This document shows, one piece after another, positions 38,201 through 47,435 of a stretch of DNA of 64,000 nt. This DNA is from Verrucomicrobiota bacterium (GTDB taxonomy: Bacteria; Verrucomicrobiota; Verrucomicrobiia; CAIQCK01). The translations under genes and the position numbers were made by a program. The stretch is taken from NCBI GenBank assembly GCA_016222825.1, contig JACRQF010000025.1, forward strand, positions 28,244 through 92,243, read 5' to 3'. Position 1 is the first letter of the stretch. Each line of letters begins with the position of its first letter. The notes beneath the pieces are model-generated. The model had not been told where the DNA came from, made no database searches, and saw only the letters and a program-made list of their open reading frames with translations.

Positions 38201-39161
38201 AACCAACGATGGATAGCTGCCAGCACGCGGCCTGTTTCGCCTCGACGGTTGCGTTGGAAGCGAGCAGCGCAACGAGTTTCGCAGCGAGAGCTTTCTTCGC
38301 CGCCGGTTTGGTGGAAGCGGCGGCGGCGAGATTCTCCAGCGCAAGCACAGGCTGGCGGCTGTCGCCGAAGCGATACGCCGCCAGTTCCTTCAGCACGGCG
38401 TCCGCACCGGCCGGCTTCGGCGCGGCGAGCGTGACGTCGCCCGTGGCGGCCCACTCCGTGCCGCGCAACAACAGCGACTGGAAGCCGGGCGTGGCCATGA
38501 ACGCGCCGTTGTGGCCTAGCAGCAACGCAAAGCCGCGTCCCTTGCCGAACGCGGTGGTGACGGCGAGCGGCTGGTCCTCGCCGGTGGCCAGCACTTTCGC
38601 GGCGGGATGAATCCCGGGCTTCATCCAAAGTTCATCGGTGGTCCTGAACGGCTCCAGGCCGCGCGTGATCGGATGCGCCGGGTCGGTGAACTTGACGGTG
38701 AACTCGCAGGGCTTGCCGTGGTGGGTCTCGCCGAGCTTCCACGACGCGCCGCCGGCCCGGTGATACTCCGGCCAGTCGTAGAAGGAACTGGCGCCGGCAT
38801 GGACGACGACAAGGCCCTTGCCGCCGCGGATGAAATCGAGATACGCCGTGCGGGTCGCGGCGGGCCAGTTGGTGACGGCGACCTTGCCCCAGGAGTTCCA
38901 ATTGCTGAGCAGCACGTCGTATTTCGCGAAAGCCGCGGCGTCGCACTGCTCCGGGTGCTCGGTGACATCCACCGCGAAGCGCCCGCTCGCGGCGAGGATT
39001 TCCTTCAGCTTCGGCGTCGTCTCCTGCCACTTGTGGTTGTTCTGGCCGGTGAGGATCAGCACGCGGAGCGGTTCGGCAGCACCCAGTTGCGCGACGAGCG
39101 CGGCGAGGCACGCGGCGATAACAGGAAGGGGTTTCGTTCGGAAGAAGAGCGTTGTTCTCAT
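35229..39161 (-). CDS. Giant secreted multidomain protein: ThuA-like + HEAT-repeat array + discoidin-like + PmoA/DUF6807-like C-terminus
   Basis: N-term '[39 protein letters not shown]', many HEAT-like repeats, '[37 protein letters not shown]', C-term '[44 protein letters not shown]'. Confidence 0.82.
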   Translation of the reverse strand: [1310 protein letters not shown]

Positions 39162-39430
39162 GGCACTGGACCTCATGATAGTGGCGGACGGCTATGTAAC
39201 GAGCGTGCGCAGAATACACACTCGCATGCGATTCGTCTTGTGGATTTTGCCTTCGAAGGATTTTGCAAATGGCGCCTGGGCCGCGTCGAGGCCAAGACAG
39301 GAGCTTGACGCTTGGCGGAAAGTGCGGGAGAATTCCGCCATTGTGGATGGTGGACGGTTTTCAGCAGAAAGCTGCGAGCGGCGGCTTGCCGGGACCGTTG
39401 TGCGCTTTACTTAAGACAAGCCGACGAAGA

Positions 39431-40240
39431 ATGCAGATCATGAGAGCTTGGTGGCTGTTGATAACAACTCTTCTGGTTGCTTCCGGACAGCTCACGTTTG
39501 CACAGGGGCTGCCTGGGGCGGCGGATGCTGCTAGGAATGAATGGCCCCCATATATCAGCGTAAACCGGCCAGTCGAACTGCCGGCCATGGCTGCGAACGG
39601 ACAGTTGCGTCTGGCCAAGGTGCCCGAAGGCGCAACGGTCCAGCTTGTCAAGGTGGACGGCGACCGGGTGGAAGTAATCTACCAAGGTCTCACTCTACGA
39701 ATGCCCGCCATCGCAACCGACCTTGCGAGCCGCGCCCACGCACCGAGACCGGCGGCTGCGCTTGCACCATCGCCCGCTTCGCCGGCCACGACGACCGCAG
39801 AACCGCCGGCGCCGAGCCAGTCTTCGCCGGATGCGAAGACTTTTATTGGTTCCTCCATGAGCGACGAGACTTTCAAAGCGGCTGGTCTTGCCAAACTTTC
39901 ACCCGCCGAGTTGCAAGTCCTGGACGGTTGGTTTCTGGATATCGTGCTCACAACAAAGCGAGCGGGCGCCTCCCAGCAGAACGACCCGTTGGCCCCCGTG
40001 CTGGGTAAGAAGGCGGGCGTTGTCGAGCGTGCGTTGCTGGTCAAGAACTTCAACGGCGAGCGGGTCCTGGTTCAACGGACCAACGGCGAGAAATGGATGC
40101 TGAGGGCCAAGACTTGGTGCCGCTGGTCGTGGCGATACGAGGGGCGCTACGTCTGTCTGGTCTTCGGCCCAACGATGTCACAACTGATCAACGACTACGG
40201 CGAAACCTACGATTTCTGGACGGACAAACCCGTCGAGTAG
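39431..40240 (+). CDS. Hypothetical secreted protein
   Basis: Signal peptide MQIMRAWWLLITTLLVASGQLTFAQG; Pro/Ala-rich linker. Confidence 0.55.
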   Translation: MQIMRAWWLLITTLLVASGQLTFAQGLPGAADAARNEWPPYISVNRPVELPAMAANGQLRLAKVPEGATVQLVKVDGDRVEVIYQGLTLRMPAIATDLASRAHAPRPAAALAPSPASPATTTAEPPAPSQSSPDAKTFIGSSMSDETFKAAGLAKLSPAELQVLDGWFLDIVLTTKRAGASQQNDPLAPVLGKKAGVVERALLVKNFNGERVLVQRTNGEKWMLRAKTWCRWSWRYEGRYVCLVFGPTMSQLINDYGETYDFWTDKPVE

Positions 40241-40273
40241 TCGAAGCACGCGGGCCGATTCCCCGCCCGCCAG

Positions 40274-43200
40274 TTAATCCCAAGCCACCGTCACCGGCGC
40301 GGTGAGCCTCCGGCTATCCTCCGCAGCGAAACCCGCGTCCTTCGCGCCGGGACGAATCACGTAACTCATCCGGATGCCGCTCGACTGCCGCGCGTTTGTG
40401 TGAAAACCGATGCTGCCCCAACTGCCGCCGGCGTCCCAGTAGGCTACGCTCTCGGCGGACGTCAACGCCACGCACGAGTGCGCCCAGTCCGGCGCGAACA
40501 CCGCATACCACTTCGGCTTCGCGTTGCGGCCATAGACGTTCTCGGCGTCGCCGTGGCCGTCCACGATCGCCGTGTTGCCGCGGTTGTCCGCATAAGTGCC
40601 GCGCTCCAAATAGTGGGCGCGCGAGTAGAGATAACCGGCGGGTTTGTTGACGCTGATCTCCACGTCAAACCGTTGCGGGAAAAACGTGTAGCGCTTCTCG
40701 TAAACCACGCCGTCCTTCAGCGCCTTGCGGACGCGCACGACCGTGCGCACCGGGCCGATGTGTTCCACGTCAAACTTCTCCACCTTTCCCTCCTCGCTGT
40801 TCCAACCGGTTTCACGCGAAGACAGGATCAGGTTCTTCAGGAAGCTCTTGCCGGTCACGCCGTCCTTACGCGCCGCGAGGAACGTCAGCGCGCCGTTCTC
40901 AAACCGCGCCTCGTAGCCCGGGGCGACCACCGCTTGCTGTCCCGCGCGCCAAAACGAACCGCCCGGAGGCAACGAGACCGGCGTCGCGGACTTGTCGCGC
41001 CAGAGGACCACAAATTTGCGCGACGCATCGGCCGACAGACTGCCGGGCACTATGAAACAGAGCTTGTCGCCGTCCAGTTGCGCTGGCACGACCTTCGCCG
41101 GCTTGCCATCCGGGCCGGCTTCCGCCACGCGCACAGAGTTCGTGTCGGCTCCGGCGGGCAGAGCGAACGGCACGACCACCGGCTCGTCTTCCCGCGCAAC
41201 GCCGGCGGCTGAGACGCGCAAAACTTTGCGATGCTGCCAGCGCGACCAATCGGCGGCGACTTGCACCGTCTGTTCGGCATGATTGTTTTGCTTCGACAGC
41301 TCCTTCACCTTTCCAGCCGGATCCGCCACCACCGACAGGATGCGAACGCCATCAGCCGCCGCCGTATCCAACTCCGCAACGACTTGCGTGCCAGCGCGAG
41401 ACTTGAGGCTGACCGTCGCCCGGCTCATGGCGCGGCCGTCCACACAGAAATCCACCGCCGCGCCGCTGACCGGAACCCCGCCGTAGTTGGAGATCGTCGC
41501 CGAGACTCGCAGCTTGTCACCTTGCTTCGGCGCCGCCGGCTCGATCTGCATGTCGCTGACGCGAAGATCCGGCTGCTGCATCCCCTTGCCTCGCAGCAAG
41601 AGGAACGACGCCGGCGCGGCCACAGGCCCAAACTCAATCTCGCCCACCGCGCCCGCGCGAAACTCCACCACGTCGAGCGGCTGCCCCTGTTCGTCGCAGC
41701 GGTAAAGCACGCCGGTCGTGGCCTTGCTCGCGCGGTCCGCGTCCGCCGGACGCAAACGCACGCACGCCGCCGACGCGCCGACCGTCACGCGCAGCCAGCC
41801 CTCCGACTCGGCAACGAGTGTCACCGGCACGCCGCCGCGGTCACTGAAGGCGTAGCCCGGCGCGCGAATGCTCGTCACCGGCTTGCCGTCTTCCAGCACC
41901 AGCGATTGCTGCACTTTCGGACCGGTCACGACCCATCCGTTCTGCGGCAACTCGCACGCCTTGCCGGCAACAGTCGCGCGATACGGCTTCTCGCCGAAGT
42001 TGACGAGGCAAACAGTACTGTCGCTGAACTGCGTGCGCTGCACGGCGCGGTCCGAGGTGACGAACTCGTGCGAGAGCAACTCCGCCGTCGCCAGCGTCTC
42101 ATGAAGCTTGCAGGTGTTGCGATAGGTGCGCAGGAAAACGGCGCGATCCTTGTGCCAGGCGCCTTCCTTGTTCGCCCACAGCAGCGGGATGGTGCCGTAG
42201 AGGATGTTGAATGCGTCCTTCTTCGGCGTGATCTCCGGCGCGGCGTCGAGCAGCCAGTCGCTCGCGTCACCCCAATACCACGTCGAGACGATGCAGTCGT
42301 GGAAGACCAGTTCCCACAGGGGCACGCGCGACTCGTGGCCGATGCCCCACTTCGCGTAAGTTTCCCACTTCGTCTTGAGCTTGCCCCACGCGCCCTCGAA
42401 CTCTTGGTCCTTCGTTTTCGGATGAATCAGGTGTCCCGCCGGCCACGACGCGTAGCCGCCGCTTTGCATCCCTTCGATGTAATCCACCCACGGCACGCAC
42501 CACCAGATGCCGTGCTCACCGCCCATGACCAGCTTGCGGTCGCGGAAGACGCGGTGAAGCGCCGGCCCGCATTCGCGCTTCTGGGTGCGCGTCATTGGAT
42601 GCTTCGGGTCGTAGCACTCATACATCCCCTCCGCTGTCGTCACGTCAATGAACCGCCCGATGAACGGCCACTCCGCGAGCACCTTCTCGGCGGTCCGTTT
42701 CGCTGCGTCCGCCCAGAGCATTGGGCAGCGTTTCATATATTGCGTTTTCTTGTCCCACGTCAGCCACGCCGTCATCCGCTGCTGGTCGTTCTTGAGGACG
42801 GCGTCGTCAGGCAGGTTCGCGTGGCTGGAATCGAGTTTGCCGTCCTTGGCCTGGAGGATGTCGGTGTAATTGTCGTATTCACTGGTCAGATAGCCGAGGT
42901 CGTTGATGGCGCGCATGTCGGCGGGCGTGGCGGGCTTGCCGTGGATGAGCATCTTCTCGACGCCCGCTGCCTTCGCCTCGCGCGCGAACGCCAGCGTCGC
43001 GTCGCCCCACACGTCTGGCGCGCCGAACAGCTGCTTGAGGTTCGGATTCTTCTTCAACTTCTCCGTGAAGGGCACGATGAGGCCCTGCTCCTTTGCATAA
43101 GTGCGATAGCGTTTGCAGAGCGCGACATGGCCGCCCTTCGTTGCGAAATGGTAGAGCACGCTCCGCGTGTAGCCGAACGCCTCCTTCTGCGGACGCCAAA

Positions 43201-43840
43201 TCACCTGTGGCGCGACCAGCGCGCGGCCGCCTTTGCCGGCGACCTTCTGCATCCGCACGTCGCAGTCGTCGCTCGTCTCCAGCAACAGCAGATAGCCCGC
43301 TCCCGAATCGAGATCGCACAGTCCGACCCAAGGCATGTCGAGCCGGTCGCCGCCGAAGCTGCCGCGCGGGAACGGCTGTAGGTCGAGCGGATAAAGATGT
43401 CCATTGCTGTAGTCGGCCACCACCAGCACGCCGTGCGGCGCGTCGAGCACGAACGGCTCGATAAAACGCGGGTAACCACACGGCTTTTTCGGGTCGTCGG
43501 CGTTCGCCTCAACGCGCAACTCGGGGGCGTTCGCCGACGGCAGCGTGAAGCGCAATCGCAGCGTCACGCGCAAGTCCTTGCTGGGATCGAAGGTCCGCTC
43601 AGTCTCAATCGAGGTCTTGCTCTGCTTCAGCACGCGATACACCGCCTCCCGCCGTGCGGCAGACGCTTCCGGCGCGGGCTGTTCCCAAAGCCGGCCGCTG
43701 GTTTTCTCGCGGACGCTGATCCGCCCGTTGTCGGGCGCGATCTCGACGCGGAGCGCGCGGTTCTCCAACACAACGGGATCGGCGGCGGTCGCCAGTGCGA
43801 CCCAGGAAACAAGGTTGAGAAGGAGGAAGCTGTTTTTCAT
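40274..43840 (-). CDS. Large secreted glycoside-hydrolase-like protein with CARDB domain
   Basis: Signal peptide; barrel-like region 'EKMLIHGKPATPADMRAINDLGYLTSEYDNYTDI...FIDVTTAEGMYECYDPKHPMTRTQ'; CARDB 'DLRVSDMQIEPAAPKQGDKLRVSATISNYGGVPVSGAAVDFCVDG'. Confidence 0.6.
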   Translation of the reverse strand: MKNSFLLLNLVSWVALATAADPVVLENRALRVEIAPDNGRISVREKTSGRLWEQPAPEASAARREAVYRVLKQSKTSIETERTFDPSKDLRVTLRLRFTLPSANAPELRVEANADDPKKPCGYPRFIEPFVLDAPHGVLVVADYSNGHLYPLDLQPFPRGSFGGDRLDMPWVGLCDLDSGAGYLLLLETSDDCDVRMQKVAGKGGRALVAPQVIWRPQKEAFGYTRSVLYHFATKGGHVALCKRYRTYAKEQGLIVPFTEKLKKNPNLKQLFGAPDVWGDATLAFAREAKAAGVEKMLIHGKPATPADMRAINDLGYLTSEYDNYTDILQAKDGKLDSSHANLPDDAVLKNDQQRMTAWLTWDKKTQYMKRCPMLWADAAKRTAEKVLAEWPFIGRFIDVTTAEGMYECYDPKHPMTRTQKRECGPALHRVFRDRKLVMGGEHGIWWCVPWVDYIEGMQSGGYASWPAGHLIHPKTKDQEFEGAWGKLKTKWETYAKWGIGHESRVPLWELVFHDCIVSTWYWGDASDWLLDAAPEITPKKDAFNILYGTIPLLWANKEGAWHKDRAVFLRTYRNTCKLHETLATAELLSHEFVTSDRAVQRTQFSDSTVCLVNFGEKPYRATVAGKACELPQNGWVVTGPKVQQSLVLEDGKPVTSIRAPGYAFSDRGGVPVTLVAESEGWLRVTVGASAACVRLRPADADRASKATTGVLYRCDEQGQPLDVVEFRAGAVGEIEFGPVAAPASFLLLRGKGMQQPDLRVSDMQIEPAAPKQGDKLRVSATISNYGGVPVSGAAVDFCVDGRAMSRATVSLKSRAGTQVVAELDTAAADGVRILSVVADPAGKVKELSKQNNHAEQTVQVAADWSRWQHRKVLRVSAAGVAREDEPVVVPFALPAGADTNSVRVAEAGPDGKPAKVVPAQLDGDKLCFIVPGSLSADASRKFVVLWRDKSATPVSLPPGGSFWRAGQQAVVAPGYEARFENGALTFLAARKDGVTGKSFLKNLILSSRETGWNSEEGKVEKFDVEHIGPVRTVVRVRKALKDGVVYEKRYTFFPQRFDVEISVNKPAGYLYSRAHYLERGTYADNRGNTAIVDGHGDAENVYGRNAKPKWYAVFAPDWAHSCVALTSAESVAYWDAGGSWGSIGFHTNARQSSGIRMSYVIRPGAKDAGFAAEDSRRLTAPVTVAWD

Positions 43841-43936
43841 GGCAAATGTTGATTCAAATGCGAACACGGACGCGCATAGTCGCGAATGCCGCCCGAAATT
43901 CCAAGATGAAGTTTCGGCGAGCGTCGCTCGCGCGAT

Positions 43937-45085
43937 GTGCTAGATTACGCGCCTATGAGCCAGACGACTGTGCCCATCGCCATCAGCGACCCGATCAATC
44001 ACCGCATCCTGGAGGTTTCGGAGGACAAGGTTCGAGGGTTCCAACGCGACCCGTTCGCCGAAATCAGCCGGCTTGCCGGCGTGGACGCGCCCGTCGTTAT
44101 CGAACGCATCCGCGCCATGCTCGCCGCGGGCGTCATCCGGCGCGTGCGGCAGACGTTGCTGGCCAACAACCTCGCTCCCGGCGCGCTCGTGGCGTGGAAG
44201 GTGCCGGACGAGAAGCTCAACGCCGGCTTCGAGTTCCTGTTGCAGAACGACCCGTTCTCCGGGCACATCGTCATCCGCACCACCGACGTGGTCGTGCCCG
44301 GCTGCGACTACAAGCTCTGGACGACGCTGAAGGTGCCGCAGGGTTACTCGATCCAGAAACATTGCGAGTTCCTGATGCGGCGTCTCGGTGCGACGGCGTT
44401 CCATCTCATGCCGGCGAAACGGATGTTCGCGCTCGGCGTCGGCCACATGCGGCGGCGCGGCATCCAGCCCGGCAGCAAAGGCGACGCGCCCGCCGAGCCG
44501 ATAGAGTTCGACGTCGTGCGGCTCTTGGAGCAGGAGTGGCGCGTGCTCATCGCCCTCAAACGCGAGTTCAAGCCGGAGGAACTCTGCCGCAACCTCTGGG
44601 ACGCGCGCGCCAGCGAAGCCGGCGTGCCGCTGGAGAAGTTCTGCGAAATCGCCGGGGACTTCAGCCGCCGCAAGCTCATCGGCCGTTTTTCGACCTTCCT
44701 CGAACATGTCAAGCCGCTCGCCAGCGGCGAGAAGGTGACCGGCTTTAATGGCCTCTTCCACTGGGCCGTGCTCGCCGGCCGCGAACTAGAAGCCGGCGCG
44801 GAAGTGGGCCGATTCCACGCGCTCACGCACGCTTACTGGCGCGATGCCGGCCCCGACTTCGGCAACGTCAACATCATGGCCGTCGCCCACGCACCCGACA
44901 AGGAGACCGTCCTCGCCCACAAAGCCGCCATTGACGCGCACCTGAAGCAATGCGGCATCCCCGTCACGCTCAGCGCCGTCTATTGGGGCGGCCGCAGCGA
45001 GATCAAGCCGTCAGAGATTTCGCCCTTCGCCTACCGCGACTGGTGCAAGGGCATGGGGCTGGATCCCGACGTGATGATGGAGTAG
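43937..45085 (+). CDS. Two-domain Lrp/AsnC-type protein resembling a siroheme decarboxylase (AhbA/AhbB-like) fusion
   Basis: Two winged-helix+RAM-like halves; second half 'GFNGLFHWAVLAGRELEAGAEVGRFHALTHAYWRDAGPDFGNVNIMAVAHAPDKE' resembles the Ahb 'VSHCYxR...yNLfaMvH' region. Confidence 0.55.
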   Translation: MLDYAPMSQTTVPIAISDPINHRILEVSEDKVRGFQRDPFAEISRLAGVDAPVVIERIRAMLAAGVIRRVRQTLLANNLAPGALVAWKVPDEKLNAGFEFLLQNDPFSGHIVIRTTDVVVPGCDYKLWTTLKVPQGYSIQKHCEFLMRRLGATAFHLMPAKRMFALGVGHMRRRGIQPGSKGDAPAEPIEFDVVRLLEQEWRVLIALKREFKPEELCRNLWDARASEAGVPLEKFCEIAGDFSRRKLIGRFSTFLEHVKPLASGEKVTGFNGLFHWAVLAGRELEAGAEVGRFHALTHAYWRDAGPDFGNVNIMAVAHAPDKETVLAHKAAIDAHLKQCGIPVTLSAVYWGGRSEIKPSEISPFAYRDWCKGMGLDPDVMME

Positions 45086-45089
45086 CTCG

Positions 45090-46304
45090 CTAAACTCTCA
45101 ACTCCGTTTTCAACGCCTCCGCGAGCCGCCGGTATTGCGGCACCGAGTTGTAGAGCTGGGCGGAGATGCGCAGCAGGCGCTTCGGAGGCGCGGGCCAGGG
45201 GATGATGGGCGCCTCGATGCGATGCCGGAGACGGAGCGTGTCCTGAAGCGGATCGGCGTAGAGCGGCGAAGTGGGCGCGGTGCTGTCGGCAGCATCGGGA
45301 ATCGGCACCGATGCCAGCGAGCCGATGAGTTCTTCCGGACACGGCGGCGCAATGCCGAGCGCTTCGCACAACACTTTTCTCCCCGCCAACGCCAACGCGC
45401 GGTTGCGCCGTTTCACTTCCGGCCAGCCGCCGGGCAGTTGCGAGCCGACGACCCGCAGCGATTCCGACACGCTCAACCATGCCGACGGATCGCACGTGCC
45501 CGTCCAGCCAAACTCGATCTGGAAGCGCGACCGGTCGGTCCGCGTCGTGTTCGCGCCATGGCTGATCGCCAGCGGACGGATAAGCGCCTGCCGGTCGCGG
45601 CGCACGACGAGAAAACCCGCGCCCTTCGGCGCGCAAAGCCATTTGTGGCAGTTGCCGGTGTAGTAGGCCGCGCCGATTTCCCGCAACCGCAACGGCAACA
45701 TCCCCGGCGCGTGCGCGCCATCCACGAGCGTCTCGACGCCGCGCGCGGCGAGTTCCTCCGCCAGCCGCTGGATCGGCATCACCAAACCGGTCTGGCTGGT
45801 GACGTGGTCGAACAACGCGAGCCGCGTCCGCGGCGTCACGCGCTCCATCACCGCCGCCACGATATCGTCCGCCGAGCGCACCGGGAACGGAACCGCAACG
45901 GCCGTCACGCGCGCGCCCCATTGCGCCGCGGCGAACTCCAGCGCGTTGCGGCAGGCGTTGTATTCGTGGTCCGTCACGAGCAGTTCGTCGCCGCGCTCGA
46001 ACCGCAGCGAACGCAGCACCGCGTTCACGCCGGCGGTGGCGTTCGTCACGAAGACCAGATCGCCCGCATCCGCGCCGAGAAACTCCGCCAGCGTCTCCCG
46101 CGCGTCGTCGAGCAGCTTCTCCAAATCGCGCACGAAAAACTGCACCGGCTGCCGCTCCATCCGCGCGCGGACTTGCTGCTGAAACTCCAGCACCGGCCGC
46201 GGGCAACTGCCGAACGAACCGTGGTTCAGGAAGACGACATCCGGGTCGAGCGGCCAGATTGCTAAACCGCCCGCGGGATGGGTTAGAGATAGATCTTCGA
46301 CCAT
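45090..46304 (-). CDS. PLP-dependent class V aminotransferase (isopenicillin-N epimerase-like)
   Basis: 'FLNHGSFGSCPRPVLEFQQQVRARMERQPVQFF', 'LVDGAHAPGMLPLRLREIGAAYYTGNCHKWLCAPKGAGFLVVR'. Confidence 0.92.
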   Translation of the reverse strand: MVEDLSLTHPAGGLAIWPLDPDVVFLNHGSFGSCPRPVLEFQQQVRARMERQPVQFFVRDLEKLLDDARETLAEFLGADAGDLVFVTNATAGVNAVLRSLRFERGDELLVTDHEYNACRNALEFAAAQWGARVTAVAVPFPVRSADDIVAAVMERVTPRTRLALFDHVTSQTGLVMPIQRLAEELAARGVETLVDGAHAPGMLPLRLREIGAAYYTGNCHKWLCAPKGAGFLVVRRDRQALIRPLAISHGANTTRTDRSRFQIEFGWTGTCDPSAWLSVSESLRVVGSQLPGGWPEVKRRNRALALAGRKVLCEALGIAPPCPEELIGSLASVPIPDAADSTAPTSPLYADPLQDTLRLRHRIEAPIIPWPAPPKRLLRISAQLYNSVPQYRRLAEALKTELRV

Positions 46305-46358
46305 TGCGCCGCCATCGTAGCGCGAGAGACAGCCCGCTTCAACACCGATAGGCGCGGT

Positions 46359-46895
46359 TCAGACCTTCTCGACTTTTTCGTAAACGACAAGTTCGTCGCG
46401 ACCGGTCAGGTCCTGGGGATGATAACGGGGGATGGGAAGCTCGATCTGCTTGAACTTCACAGGCGCGGTCTTCTTGTCCACGAGGCCGACGGCGACGGCG
46501 ACACCATAGATGATCGCCTCCGGCCGCGGCGGACAACCGGGGATGTAGAAGTTCACGGGCACGACCTTCTCGACGGGACCGAGGACGGAGTAGCTGTCGA
46601 ACCAGATGCCGCCGCCGCAGGCGCAGGAGCCGATGGCGAAGACGAGCTTCGGCGCGGGCATGGCGTCGTAAGCGCGCTTGAGGGCCTGCGCGGTGGAACG
46701 CATCGCCGGCCCCTGGCAAAGCATCACGTCGGCGTGGCGTGGCGAGCCGACGAGCTTGATACCGAAACGCTCGACGTCATAGTAGGGCGTGAGGACGTTG
46801 AGCACCTCGATGTCGCAGCCGTTGCAGCCGCCGCTGTTGGCGTGATAGACCCACAGCGACCGGCCGAACATTTTCTGGCAAAGGTTCTTCAACAT
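46359..46895 (-). CDS. Group 4-type [NiFe] hydrogenase small subunit (HycG/HyfI-like)
   Basis: 'NSGGCNGCDIEVLNVLTPYYDVERFGIKLVGSPRHADVMLCQGP', 'FAIGSCACGGG', 'FYIPGCPPRPEAIIYGV'. Confidence 0.9.
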   Translation of the reverse strand: MLKNLCQKMFGRSLWVYHANSGGCNGCDIEVLNVLTPYYDVERFGIKLVGSPRHADVMLCQGPAMRSTAQALKRAYDAMPAPKLVFAIGSCACGGGIWFDSYSVLGPVEKVVPVNFYIPGCPPRPEAIIYGVAVAVGLVDKKTAPVKFKQIELPIPRYHPQDLTGRDELVVYEKVEKV

Positions 46896-46901
46896 GACGG
46901 C

Positions 46902-47426
46902 TCAGTCCATTTCGATCTTGATGTCGTCCACGGCCGGCTCGGTTTCGAGATACGACTTGGAGCGGAAGACCCAACGCTCGTGGGCCACGTCGTCCACGCG
47001 GTAGCCTTTCAGCTTCAGTTGCTCCAGCGCTGACGGTTCCTTGAAACAACGGCCGCACCGCTGGCAGGTGCTCATGAACAACTCGACCCGCTGCTGGATG
47101 TCGCCGATGGCGTTCGTGCCAGTCTCGAACTCGTGGCTCATCGTAATCGCCTTCTCCGGGCACACATCGGCGCAACGGCCACAGTAGGTGCAGCGCCGGC
47201 CGAGGTATTGGACAATGCGAATTTCCTGGCAAAGGTCGAAGAGAAGAATTTCGCGCGCGGGGCAGTTGTTGGCGCAACCACCGCAGCCGGTGCATTTGGC
47301 GGCGTCAAAGAGCGGCCGGCCACGGAACTTCTCCGGCACCGGTTGCGACTTCACCGGATACGGCAGCGTCACGCGACCCGCCTTCAGGCAGACAACCGCT
47401 TCCTGTAGTTTGCTCAAGACAGACAT
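46902..47426 (-). CDS. 4Fe-4S ferredoxin-type hydrogenase subunit (HycF/HyfH-like)
   Basis: 'CTGCGGCANNCPAREI', 'CTYCGRCADVCPEKAI'. Confidence 0.88.
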   Translation of the reverse strand: MSVLSKLQEAVVCLKAGRVTLPYPVKSQPVPEKFRGRPLFDAAKCTGCGGCANNCPAREILLFDLCQEIRIVQYLGRRCTYCGRCADVCPEKAITMSHEFETGTNAIGDIQQRVELFMSTCQRCGRCFKEPSALEQLKLKGYRVDDVAHERWVFRSKSYLETEPAVDDIKIEMD

Positions 47427-47435
47427 GCGTTCACC

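Noticed and set aside
36321-38216. 631-aa plus-strand ORF antisense to the HEAT-repeat region
   Set aside because: Arg/Leu-rich periodic composition mirrors the HEAT repeats; no domain.
42450-42475. Additional copy of the GTAGCCGCCG palindrome family
   Set aside because: Only ~10 nt match and no inverted partner arm; coincidental.
41231-43381. 716-aa plus-strand ORF antisense to the CARDB hydrolase-like gene
   Set aside because: Shadow ORF with Arg/Ala/His-rich composition.
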